From Trachythela sp. YZ-2020 (taxonomy: Eukaryota > Cnidaria > Anthozoa > Malacalcyonacea > Clavulariidae), in contig JADLSH010000220.1 in assembly GCA_016169945.1 (NCBI GenBank), positions 4,575,001 through 4,639,000 of the forward strand: DNA of 64,000 nucleotides. The letters are read 5' to 3'. The position numbers and the translations under genes are program-made. The notes under the pieces were generated by a model. The model saw only the letters and a program-made list of their open reading frames with translations, ran no database searches and had not been told where the DNA came from. Positions 47,629-59,330 of the stretch are shown here, in pieces. Numbering within the stretch: position 1 is the stretch's first letter; each line of letters opens with the position of its first letter.

Positions 47629-50600
47629 ACTAACCCTATCTTCAACCTTCATTTCTGATTAGCAGTACAATGCAGTATGATGTATTATAAGTACATAAAC
47701 AGAATTAGAGTTCCGCTCAAACCGTTCTCGTTTTCGACTCTTACGAGTCATGCATGATTAGAAGTTCCCTATATTCGATAATATTGCCAAAATTAGAAAT
47801 AGCTCTTACATTAGGACATTTGATTTGAGGGAAGACTTGAAAAATTAGGAACAAGACTGTTGTTAAAACATGAGTCGTAATTTACATTGTATAATTTTTC
47901 ACTGAAAATAATATATCATTAATTTTACTTACTTGCAGTCCCTTGCCCGTCGTTTCCTTTGGGATTGGTATTTGATCCTTTTAAAGAAAGAAATGGTGGT
48001 ATAAAATCAGTTGTATCGCCGTTTCTACACTATAAAATGGTGCCAAAAATGGTACAAGATGCAATTCTTTTATGTATTGCAAACAACGTAATTTGCTACA
48101 TGTGACCATGTCATGAGAAAGAAATGCACATGTTACCATGTGATAAAGGAACGCACGATTCTCGTTATACTGCATGGTATGAAAACCGGCACCTTGCATA
48201 AAATTTATGTTGATTTGACAAAATGTAAAATTCGCCATTTGTGTACCAGTCAGTTCATAATTATGTTCTTTCTAAACTCTCTGCTTGCTAGCTAAGTGAC
48301 GGTGGCTGCAAAGTACGTCGTGACGTAATCAGTAAAAAATCAGGGCCATAAAGATGGAAAAAGGAGTTCTTGCTTGAAGTCACGAAGTGTGAAACATCAT
48401 GAACTACGTTCTTGATTTCAACAAGAAATGCTGACGCCTTAATGTAATTACGGCTGAATTATTTAAGCGTGATGACTGCACATGTTGTCGAAAAAGATGC
48501 TTGCTCAAACGCTCTAATGACGAATATTGAACTCCTAGTCAATATGCAGTCTGTAATGAATTTTTTAGTGAATATACATGGTAACGTCACTCCCACTTTT
48601 AATCAATGAGTTTGGATACAAACTTTGTGTGTGTTATGCAACAACCAGGGTAGTCATAATGTAGGCACAAGGATTTCACTGTATGAACCACATAGCCACA
48701 ATTAAACATTTTCAAACTTACCAGTCCACTGGATATGCACAAGACTTTTGCTTGTAATACTCAATCGTTTCGGAATAAAGTCGTACTCTACTGCAGGATA
48801 AACTTGCACGATATTCCCGCGCTTTCCTCGGACGTTCAGATTGTAGATGACGTCAATATCTGATACGGATTTAGGCCTGGGTAAGAGCTTGAATAAATGA
48901 GATCGATCTTGAAATGTACGTCCAAATTGAGCTGTGTTGATGGCAAGTTTTAATGGCAACTGAACATGACCAACGTCTACTTTTGGATTGTTTTGTACAG
49001 GAGAATATACACCGTTGTTTCTAAACAAAAAACAACTTGAAATTGCAAGATGACAGCAATTAATGTCGTTTGCACTAAAGAATGAAAGTCTGAGATAAAA
49101 ACATTGTATATTCCCACGTGAAACACTCATGTTCATGAAAACATTTGACTGTAACTGAAAGGTGAGTGGTAATCATTTTTCTCAGTTATAATTTATCGCA
49201 TTTTATTTTATAGACTTGGTGTTTTTCCGGCCGAAAGAACAACAGTTTTAGTTCATTGTAAGTTAGATAGATAGATTGCTTTAATGAGTTCAAAAGATAG
49301 ATTGCCTTTTACAAGTCAGCTGATTTAAATTTCGAACTATGTTACATTTTAACTAGTTATAGAATAAGAAATGTATTATATACAATAATTTACTTTAAAA
49401 TGCTAAAAAGGTATTAATCACTTAAATATTTGTCATTAGCATTTGCTTTTAAAAAGCTCTTTCGGAATCTGTCAGTTTTGCACACTGGACCATTAAACAT
49501 GCGTTTAGGTTGCAGAAAAAATTAAATATAAAAAAAGGTCTACAAACGTCCATGGGCTCATATGCAATATATGTGAGAAAGTTAATTAAATTGCGAAAAG
49601 ATTATGGTGTTTTCGAAATATATTTTGCCAACTACCCCAGTGCTAAAAGTCAATTTCAAGGTAAAATGCGCTCCAAAAATCTCGGGAATTTTAGTGTAAA
49701 CATTTGCCTGTTGCACCAAAACAAATGACTAAATACAATAATTTTCACGTAATAATTTTCATGTAGATATAGCAATTCTTACCTCCAGTATTTGGATGTT
49801 TTCCTTACAGAATATTTTTATTTTTTCCCACCATTTTTCATTTCGTTTTTTTTTTAATTCCTTCATCTCAACATAGAAGCGCGCTCGTGTCAGTCCCTTC
49901 CGCATTATACGTTGGATCAGCGCGCTATATTGAAACCATAGAAATACTTACGGGTCGTTATTTTGATCGCTGAATGTTTTAAATGGTGGATAATCTCCAG
50001 TAGAAATGTTGTACCTGAAGAAAGAAAAGAGTAAAAATCGATTATACCGTTTTATAACATAGCATCAGTTCCAACCTGAAATATATTAGTAATATATTAG
50101 TAGGGGAATTTGGTGAGCTACGTTTTAAATTATTTGAGATTAAAACATTGTAAGAGACAGATCAGACAATGCAATATAAGAGTATCTCTTTAGCTAAGGG
50201 AAAAAGTCTTCCAGAATCCTTTACATTTTCACCCAAATGAACCAAAATTTTTAGGTTTCCTCATGCTGACTAACAGACAGATAAACAGACACACACCCAA
50301 ATCGAGGTGGAAACATAACCTCTTAGCTTTGTGGAGGTAACAATACTACAATGCTGTTGTACTATTCAATTTGACAAATCCAATTAGGTTGAAAATAATT
50401 ATATTAAAATCTATGGAAAATTCTTAACATGGTGTTTTTGTCGAGCAGGATGCATACAATTGAAAGTGATTTATCTGTTTTCAGTTTACTATCATATGAC
50501 ACACCTATATAGGCCTTTATCAACGCAAATTTTCAACTTGTTTCTTGTCAATTTTTAACAATATAACATATAAAGAAATCTGCACAACGGATACAATGTC

Positions 50601-53600
50601 GCAAAATCACGCAGACCCTCACAAAGAATGGAAAGGATGTGACAGGAGAGGAAAACAGGACAAGCGTCTATAATTATTATCGCGAGTTCAACAAATTCTA
50701 TGGTGATCATTCCCCAGGAACTGCTATGCAAAGTCTATTCACACATGCATGAGTAACTAATACCAGAAAGGATTTTGAAAACCTCTACTAACCTTATTCT
50801 TAGAACGCATCTTTGTACATGACCAGATGGGAAATGTGGAATAGCCCATGTGTAACGAAGAGGAACAACACCATGAGCATTTCCTAAATGATTTGATCTT
50901 GTGTATGGAGCTTTCTTGCATTCTGGTGGAACAAGTGCGACCAAGCAACGTTTCAATGATTTCACATTGTTACCAGTCATTTTCAAATTATCAATATCTT
51001 CAGAGCGGTACGGAATGGCCCAGATAAGACGAAGTGTGCTAGAACTTGCAGCCTTACATTCTTGTTCTGTTGTGGCCTTGGGGTATTTTTCTAAATAGTT
51101 GCTAAATGAAACCCAAAAGCCTTGATTCTTTTCGCAGTCAATTTTGTTGTTATAGACTGAGTCATGGCGGAAACCTTCTGATTTCGAAGGGTAGTATTGA
51201 AGACATTCTCCTGCGAACAAAGAATCATATTAGAATATTCTAAATGAATGCACAGATGTTGTGAATGCTAATTCATAACAGAAGTCCAGCAAGACTGTAT
51301 TTTTAAGAAAGTACCTTCGAATTGAAGCCCATATACTGTATAATAAGACTTAGTAAGATTTTTAATCTCGTTCTTCATGCTTTACCTTTAGTTTTATCGG
51401 TAAGACTTTCCCTCTGATTATATTGACACATACTTTAATTATGAGCGAACGCTGAAATATCAATGCAATCTCTACATACAATGCCAGTGAGGATCTAAAC
51501 CTGTTATATAGCGCCTGGATACAAAGTAGGATAAGAATAGTAATCATGCTGTTGAAGAATTTACCTTTACTTTTGACATTAAAACTTTCTCTCTGATAAT
51601 ATTTACACATGGTTTCATTATAAGCCAACACCACAATATCAGTCCAGTCAGTTGGGTGCCAGTAAGGGTAATAATCTCGTTCCTCGGGACATTCATAACC
51701 ACTACGACCACCATTTGAATTTTGACGAGTGTAAATACTTGACTGACCTTTCAGTTTCTGATCAGCTGTGAAAAGTCCTATGAAGAGAAAGTAAATTCTC
51801 AATGAAACTGAGATAATTATATCATTGCTTGTTTTAATTGTAGTGGCTGTTAAACGTTTTTGTCGTAGCAATCTAGTTAATGCGAAATAGCCACATATGT
51901 GTAGAGATTAGGATATGCTTCCCCTCCCCCAAAAATTCATATACTCTTCGAATCTGCAGCGAAAATTGTATTAGACCCGAAATATATTGCATTGCATTCT
52001 ATCCCATCCCATTCCATTACGTCCCATCGATTCCATTTCATTCCATTCCACTCCATTCCATTCCATTCCATGCCATGTCAGTCCATTCCATTCCATTCCA
52101 TTCCATTCCATTCCATTCCATTCCACTCCATTCCATTCCATTCCATTCCATTCCATTCCACTCCATTCCATTCCATTCCATTACATTACATTGTTCTCAA
52201 GCGTATAACTCACCTTGATTGCGATTTCTTTTGGTGCATTTATCATACCATTCCCAGGATTCATGAAGACCTCTGGTATAACCAGCTGAGTAATAATACA
52301 GTCTTGCGTTCTTCGTTTTGCGACTGGTGTACGTATATTTGACATGTTGAGGAGTAGTGGTTACTCTTCCTAGGAGTATTAAGTGTGTGCTTTTAGTTTA
52401 AATCTCCTATTATAAAGGATAAGTAGCTGATACTGAATTGGTCAGTTATACATGCGTTGTTGCCATGGTAACCAAGCAACGCCCTTATATTGTGCAATAT
52501 AGAGTACTTGCGTCAAAAATGATTACATCAAAAGTAAAGTTCAGACAGATTTAAAAACACATTTAACAGATACCCAATGCATGTATCTATGATGTGAACG
52601 TAAAAAAGTTAACATCCAAGGCATATACCAAAGGTTTTTTATATCTAACGCGAATATTATAAATTCGGGGTAAATGAAGGTAAACAATAAAGGTGTAATG
52701 TATTTCTCAGGTATGAGATTTTTTAGGTTCACCTCATAGCTCAATTAGTAATGATAAATTACTGAAAATTTGACACTGATTGGATATATATTAAGGTCAG
52801 CAGAGTTTCTGGCATCTCTGGAAGGGACAATTTGAGAAAATTAAACATAAAGACACTAGGCAGATCCCATACGCTTGGAATCGTCTTCAACGAGCATCAA
52901 CTGACATTGGCACTTAATTCATTTTCACTTTATTCTGGCATCTCCAGGCGACTTAAATTGATTTTCCGTGCTGATGCTGACAGTGAAGTGTCAGACATAT
53001 TTTATGCTGACTGTGTCGTTGGCACATTTTCTCCACTAGGTGTTGTCGATTTCCTCTCGCTCATTCGGGAACGCTTTCCGTTAGAATGCTGATTTCCACC
53101 AAAATTTCGCTTTTTTGAATAGCCAATACGTTGTTTAGGCATTTTATATCAACTTGTCTGCAATTTCCACAATGATATTTGACTAGAATTCCGCAGAATG
53201 CAAGATGGCGCACAAGCAAAGACCTGAGCAGGGCTCTCACAAAAAAATTTAAGAATTCCTTAAATTGGCCTTAAATAATTTTCTCAGATTTCCGTAAAAT
53301 TCCTTAAACGAACCTAACATGAAGTATTGCCATGATATTACGTCATTTACGCGGAAATTGAAATTTGAAAATAAACTTTAATAAATTTTAAGAATAATGA
53401 TTTTGGAAACACCACGCATATTTATTGGACTTTTTGCACGTGGCGTGCTCACAAATCAAACATAATATAATAAATATTGTCCATTCATGTACCTGAATGT
53501 CACATGTAATCAAAATTATCAAATTCAAAACCAGAATCAACACAACGTCAACAAAACGTGCACGAAACCAGGCAAAAATAATTGAAACATCAGTTCGACC

Positions 53601-56600
53601 GAAATTGCAAGAAATTCCCCAAAAATTTCCCCAAAAAATGGGATTCCCCAGATCGCTCCCCAAAATCCCGCAAATTTCCCCGTTTTGGGGAAATTTCCCC
53701 AAATGTGAGAGCCCTGGACCTGAGATTTCCCTTGTATTCGATGGGCATATACTTCATTTAATATAAGTTAAATGATTATAAACACTTATGTAGTAAGGGA
53801 GGTGAGGGTCAGCGATATCATAAATTTTTTGGTGAGCCCGAATACTGACCATTCATGGGAATTTGAGGACAACAACGCGTTGCTATGGCGGTTGCTAAGT
53901 AGTAATATTAAAAGAAAGGTTACTTTTTTGGATATTTACTCGTTTCGCACAACTCAGAGTGGGGAAATAACATGCCACAATGGTAGAGTAATCAACACAG
54001 ATGCAAAATTTAACCATTTTGGAAAACTGATTTTTTCCAAAAATAAATGTATAAGACCACTTTAAACTGATTTAAGACTATCCTCAACTTCAAAGTGACA
54101 AATGAAGTTTTACATAAAGGAATAAAGCCGAATTTTTCACCCATATTTTCCAGGTATTGAGGTTTGGGGTAATTTCTCATTAATTCTCAATATATTTTAG
54201 TATTTTTAGAAGGCAATCGTTTCCGTTTATATTCGAGATTAATAAACCCAACTGAATAAAATACGAAGAAACAAATTGAACAACTGAGCACATAAGAAAA
54301 AAAGGGACTGATATACAGCTCTCCACTTTCTTACCGCTAATAGGATTTTTTCGCCTCCCTAAAGTTGGCGTAGTTTTTGCCAGCCTGAGAACTGAGCAGT
54401 TCTTTATACCTCTATGGTGAATAATTCAAGCGTCACTGTCATCTACGACCTTGCCAGTTGTCGTTAATTCCTGCGCCCAGGTGGGACATTTCTCAAACCT
54501 CACCAAAACTTATATAGGTGATAACCAATCCTTTTGGGTGTAGCCTGCTATAAAGGATTGACCTCGTAGCCGCGCTTGTATATTTAAAGACAATTAAAGG
54601 AATGAACGGTTATTTGATTGTATATCCAACCGTGGTTCTTACTCAATGTGCTAACTAAATGTAATAACTCAGTACTTTTCATTACTAGTTCCCCTTTTAC
54701 ATTTAAATTAGGGTCCCTGCTTTCGATGGATATCTCTTACCATTCCTCATTGAGTGATAATTCAACTTTTGATGTTTCGTGTCATCTTGACATCGGTATT
54801 GAAGAATAATGTTACAATGTGAGTCTCGGTCACCGCAGCCATGCTGATTGGTCCATTCAATTGTGAACAGAGATTTCCCAGCCAGGCCTGAAGAACTTGC
54901 ATATTGTTTGCCACTCTGGAAATAGTGCTGTAAAACGGGTAGTTAAGAAGAAGTAGTTAAGAGTTTTATACAATCGGCCCCGGCCCTGGTCAGGAATCTA
55001 GATCTGGTGAAATTACTTTGCCTCCACCAATTATATTTCTTAATCTGCATGGCCAAAAATTAGGTGAACGCGTGGGGAATATTTTGTCTTCATCAGGGTT
55101 ATAGAGCAGGGAAATAGAGAATAATGAACACAAAAAAATGAATAGTTTTTGGAAATATTTGAAGTAAATCATGAATGACTGAGAAAACTTATTCCGCTTC
55201 CACCAACGATATAGAGTCTGTGAATGGGGCTTCGGTGGCGCAGTTGTCAGAGAAAGCGCCTTTATGTCTGAGTCCTGGGTTCGATTCTCACTGGGGACTT
55301 TACTCATAACACTCATGTGAAAAGAGTAAGTCAGCGCTCTGCCGAAAGTCGTTGGTTTTCTCCGGGCACTCACAATTGTTTTAAAAATATATAGTGTGCT
55401 AAGTACGTAATATAGGTATTAGGTAAGCGAAATACTTGATGCAATCGGTCAATGAAAAGCCCCGGCGGGGAGTGAGCTGAATTGTGTATGTATAATGGTT
55501 TTGGAAAAAAATCGAAATTTTACACAATTTTTTGTTTTCATTTTGTTTTGAATCGTGAGACTGATTTTTCAAGATAATTTTAACGTCTGCATGGTAGGCT
55601 AGTTATTAGGTGTGTAGCCTATACATGCAAGGCAAAATGTACGGATAGGCTATCACATGGCATGAATATATTGTATTTTAATCGCTTATTCATGACAAAA
55701 AACCTATGCGGACATAACAATGCTTCGAGAAGAATTTTCTTTTAAGCAACGTAGATTTAAACAACCAAGAGATGTTTGTTAGTCATACAACATCTGGAAT
55801 ACTGAGAAACATTAATGATCGGTTCGAAAATGTCAAAGAATATTTTAACAATTTTACTACTTCACACTAGACAATACTTTTACCAAATATCTAAATTCAA
55901 ACTTTTTCCAATTCTAAGTATAGTGCTTTCTAGTGGCTTACCATTGAAAAATCGCGTGAAGATCGGAATTGAATTTTTCTCTTTCTTTGTGTTCCAAAAT
56001 TGAAGCAAAAATAGAAAATTACAATCGGCTTTATGAAGGCATAAGATACAGAAACGGTATTACATCCAATAGCCTACAGCCTTTTATACATACCATGTTA
56101 AACTGTGTCTCTTCACTGTTTGATGCTTGGTTTTTGTCACCAACATTGTAACCTCCCTTATCGTTGTTCTAGAATTACATGATAATGTAAGTTGACGAGG
56201 TTGTCTACAAAGAACCATAGGAAATACTTAAATTCCAGTTACGTATCTTTGGGGTATGTTTTTCGATCGTTTGGTCTGCCTGACTGCAGGTACTCGATAG
56301 GGAATGCGGATTTAATGGCAGCCTGTGAATAAAGCCATGGAATGGGCGACATGTTATTGTGTTAGAAAAACGTTTGATCTAATCTGAAGATCACGGATAT
56401 CGATCGCGATTCGCGCGTCCACTTGTTGGGATTTGTCGAGTTAAATCAGGGCTGGAATATTTACCTTGATAAGATAAGATAAAAGGTACTGTATGGACGA
56501 AACACGGATCATTTTAGATTTGAAACTCACCTGAGAGTCGAACATTCGATTGTTATTTGCTCGATTTGTTCCAGCTCCTTTCAGGCGGTTGTTAGAACCT

Positions 56601-56658
56601 CTGGGGTTGTGTAGATACACATCAGCATCAATCAAACTGACCATAAACAGCAATCCTG
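46681..56658 (-). CDS. DD3-3: DD3-3-like secreted protein gene, near complete
   Basis: Ten coding exons, first to last: 56658(?)-56531, 56168-56094, 54915-54741, 52369-52214, 51777-51565, 51210-50793, 50014-49952, 49020-48722, 47977-47933, 47063-46681 (TAA at 46683-46681). Every junction keeps phase. The total is about 650 residues. After a hydrophobic leader the mature end reads [20 protein letters not shown], the DD3-3 family hallmark. Further conserved blocks are [59 protein letters not shown] and STDRNNLV. The family is named after a Dictyostelium protein; its molecular role is unknown to me. The leader's hydrophobic frame ([13 protein letters not shown]) has no in-frame ATG far enough upstream, so the start is unresolved: an undetected upstream exon or a spliced start near the acceptor TTGCACTAG (56659). 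Confidence 0.93.
47296..47630. repeat. (TTG/CAA)n microsatellite, ~330 bp
   Basis: Almost pure TTG on the plus strand with a GCC-containing stretch near 47513-47537. It lies in the last intron of the DD3-3-like gene; the poly-Gln/Thr/Asn/Leu frames across it are not genes. Confidence 0.95.
51382..51500 (-). pseudogene. Dead duplicate of a DD3-3 exon end
   Basis: 51382-51447 matches the 3' end and donor site of the real exon (51561-51626) at 52 of 66 positions without gaps. Similarity continues weakly upstream. In the register of the real exon the copy has TAA where the gene has GAA. Confidence 0.75.
51999..52190. repeat. (CCATT)n pentanucleotide repeat
   Basis: About 190 bases of CCATT units with occasional CCACT/CCATG variants, in the intron between DD3-3 exons 52214 and 51777. 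Six overlapping frames here are repeat artefacts. Confidence 0.95.
53229..53716. mobile_element. 488-bp hAT-like MITE with exact 8-bp duplication
   Basis: Ends CAGGGCTCTCACA and TGTGAGAGCCCTG; GACCTGAG at 53221-53228 and 53717-53724. It lies in the DD3-3 intron between 54741 and 52369. The rest of that intron has no recognised feature. Confidence 0.9.
55226..55494 (+). mobile_element. tRNA-derived SINE, copy 3 (internally deleted)
   Basis: Same A and B boxes and 3' end as the copy at 39848, but lacking about 65 bases after TCTCCGGGCACTC. It lies in a DD3-3 intron, antisense to the gene. Confidence 0.82.
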
Positions 56659-56868
56659 CTAGTGCAAGAATACACAATTTAATAATATCTATCTCTTCAG
56701 TAGTGCATCCACGTGCAATTGTCCCAAAATTGGATGGAGGTGACTCATTTGTATAATAGCTCCTCACAGACCAGCTCTGTCAATACTACATTTGTGAGGT
56801 GATATTGGGTTTATATACATGTCACTCCGAAATGGTTTAAAACGTTTCAATTAATTTGATTGAGTCAT

Positions 56869-57038
56869 GTCCATGCAAAGACGCTCCACTTAGAAACAGA
56901 ATGTTTGAAATTGGAACACAGTCGTGTCAGTGCAAAGAGCGGATCACTTAGAAACAGAATGATTGAAATTGGAAAAAAGTCATGCACATGCAAAGAACGC
57001 ATAACTTAGAAACAGAATGTTTGAAATTGGAACACAGT
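56869..57038. repeat. Three tandem ~59-bp units
   Basis: Each unit contains CTTAGAAACAGAATGTTTGA and AATTGGAACACAG or a variant. Located just upstream of the first recognised DD3-3 coding exon. Confidence 0.8.
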
Positions 57039-57409
57039 TTATACTGATATATTGTACGCTGATATTTTTAAAAATTTAATTAACTCCATGCCGTGATGGG
57101 AGTAAATTATTGCGTTGAAATGAATTCGTCATGGGAAAGAGAAGCTCGTGAGAGGCTCAGTGTCGTATAAACTTGAGTATTGACATTATTATTAAAAATA
57201 ACTTCGATACTCTGCTTGTTAACACAAAGCTTAAGTCGAATCTAATCCTAGCTTTATTAAATAGTATACTAGCTTATAAGTATAACGCTAACAAATACAG
57301 TAATAACGGTTTACCTGCTAGAACTAGCGTGGTTGCTGATAAACGATTAAACATCTTTCTGTGGAAAAAATAAACGATATAATCAGCTTGTATAAGAAAA
57401 ACGGTATCT

Positions 57410-57680
57410 GTCCTTGTCAAACGAGGATGAGAGTTGATATGAGAGTTCGCATGAAAGTGAATGAAAACTCTCATACCTCGATCAAACGAGAACAAGAGCA
57501 AGAATGAGAGTTGATGAAAATTAACTGGATATTACCGCACGTAGCAAAATCCTCTTATCAACTCTCATCAAACAACCTTAAATTTGATTAGAGTTGACGA
57601 GAGTACATAAGAGTCAATGAGAGTTGGTGGTCGAATGCGAGCAAGAGTCGCATCAACTTTCATATACTCTCATCATATCT
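57410..57680. repeat. GAGAGTTGAT-rich foldback repeat
   Basis: ATGAGAGTTGAT and its complement ATCAACTCTCAT recur several times in both orientations. No coding signal. Confidence 0.6.
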
Positions 57681-57948
57681 TTTCTTTCTTTTACCCGGGG
57701 CTTATAAGTGGAACAAATCAGCCGATCAGGTGGTGAACCCTTGATGAAAAGACGCTTATCCGAGTAACGATACTGCACACTATACATGCATTTTTTGAAA
57801 TTGTGCCTTGGGCAAAGTACATGATATCGAAATATTTAGTACTATCATTTTCTCGCTCCTGTAACGTTCAATATATTTCAAGTTGACCACCATGCGTGGC
57901 ACCATACAAATGATACCAGTATACAATACCTGTTTATATTATACGTAC

Positions 57949-58028
57949 CTTACTTCTGCAGCTCTTCACGTTTCTGTTAAACACCTTCTAGCTATGGAAA
58001 ATTGTGTTGCCCCTAATCGCCTTTTATA
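57949..58028 (-). promoter_or_regulatory. Candidate TATA box and 5' leader exon of the DD3-3-like gene
   Basis: TATAAAAG at 58028-58021 (minus) would place a start near 57995. A good donor, GTACGT, follows at 57948. The enclosed leader has no ATG, so at least one more exon would be needed before the coding exon near 56658. Confidence 0.35.
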
Positions 58029-58434
58029 GCACATGACAGATGATGTTAGATGGCTCAATATCATGGGTGTTAAATATATCAAAGCAGCTTAGCGAGATGA
58101 AAGAAAATAATTTCAGCTGGAACACTATATTGATCATTATTTTTGTTAATAACGAATTAATCATACTAATTGGTTACCACAAGGGTATAGATGTCAAGAA
58201 GAGACAACACCCTAAAAACATATGGACGGATGATGGTTATTGTTATAAATGCAGTCTCAATATCACGGGATATTTTACATATCAAAGAAGCTTATTGAGA
58301 TGAAAGAAAATATTTTAAGTTGGAATTAATATCTATTGATCGTTATTTTGTTAATAACTATAATTGGTCTTATTAATTGTTTCCCGCTCGTTTATTAATT
58401 GTTTCCCCCTCGTTTAATAAACACTTTGTTTCGC

Positions 58435-59330
58435 CTCGTGCAATATCCAAACGTTTGGAAAATGGCCAATGTGATTCCACTATTCAAAAAAGATAACAGA
58501 CAACTAAGGATTAATTAACTATCGCCCTATATCATAATTACTCAATTCATCCAAAATTTGTGAGAAAATTGTTTTCAGCCCATGTTATTCTACAGCCATG
58601 CAATTAATTTACATTGTTAATAAGATTTAATTAAATTAGAGCATGGTCACGAGGTTAGAGGATTTTTCCTTGATATTTCAAAAAGCATTTGATGGAGCCT
58701 GGCATTGAATTTAATTGCTGAGTAAAAGGTATTGGAATAACTAGCCCATTGTTAACTTAGCTTGAAAGCTACTGAACAGGAAGACAGATATATATAGACG
58801 ATATTGCAAATAATATCTCATCTAACTGTTTTCTATTTGAGGTGATTCATTATTAATTGGGGAATTAATTACACCCACGGATTCGGCTAACAAGTTAAAT
58901 TGAAATCTCTCTTGTCATTATGAACCCTGAAAAACGGGAACAATGATTTTTACCTCTAACAGAAACAAACCATTTCATCCGCCTCTTTATAATTATGTCT
59001 AATGTAAAAATTATAGGTAACACTTCTCATGAGCATTTGGTGTTATACTTGCGTCTAACCTTTCGTGGCGTGCTCATAACCTGAAAATTGACCAAAAAGC
59101 TTCGGAAAAATTAAATAAGCTCAAACCACTGAAGTTTAATTTAAGTAGAGAAACCCTTGATGTTTTGTACGAATCATTAATCTGTTCCTGTTTGAATACG
59201 CTCAAGTAATTTGGGATGGGTGCACGGAAACTGATAGTGATCTCCTAGTGAAAAATTGCAGATTGATGCGCTAGACCGGTTATACGGGTGTTGTCTGCTG
59301 AAAGAATAAACAAATAGCTTGGGTCCCTAC
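58435..59330 (+). pseudogene. Second, heavily decayed non-LTR RT relic
   Basis: Frames read WKMANVIPLFKKDN, then a FFLDISKAFDGAWH-like palm motif near 58665-58710, and further down a DALDRLYGCC-like tail. Many stops and shifts; no usable frame longer than about 30 codons. Confidence 0.6.

Noticed and set aside
47211..47658. Long poly-Gln, poly-Thr, poly-Leu and poly-Cys reading frames
   Set aside because: They are translations of the intronic TTG/CAA microsatellite in all frames, with no conserved flanking sequence.
51880..52342. Overlapping Ser/Ile/Pro/Phe/His-rich frames
   Set aside because: Artefacts of the CCATT repeat; the only real coding DNA nearby is the minus-strand DD3-3 exon at 52214-52369.
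52832..53092. 86-codon plus-strand frame
   Set aside because: Antisense within a DD3-3 intron, no recognisable motif, no supporting signals; could not be supported as a gene.
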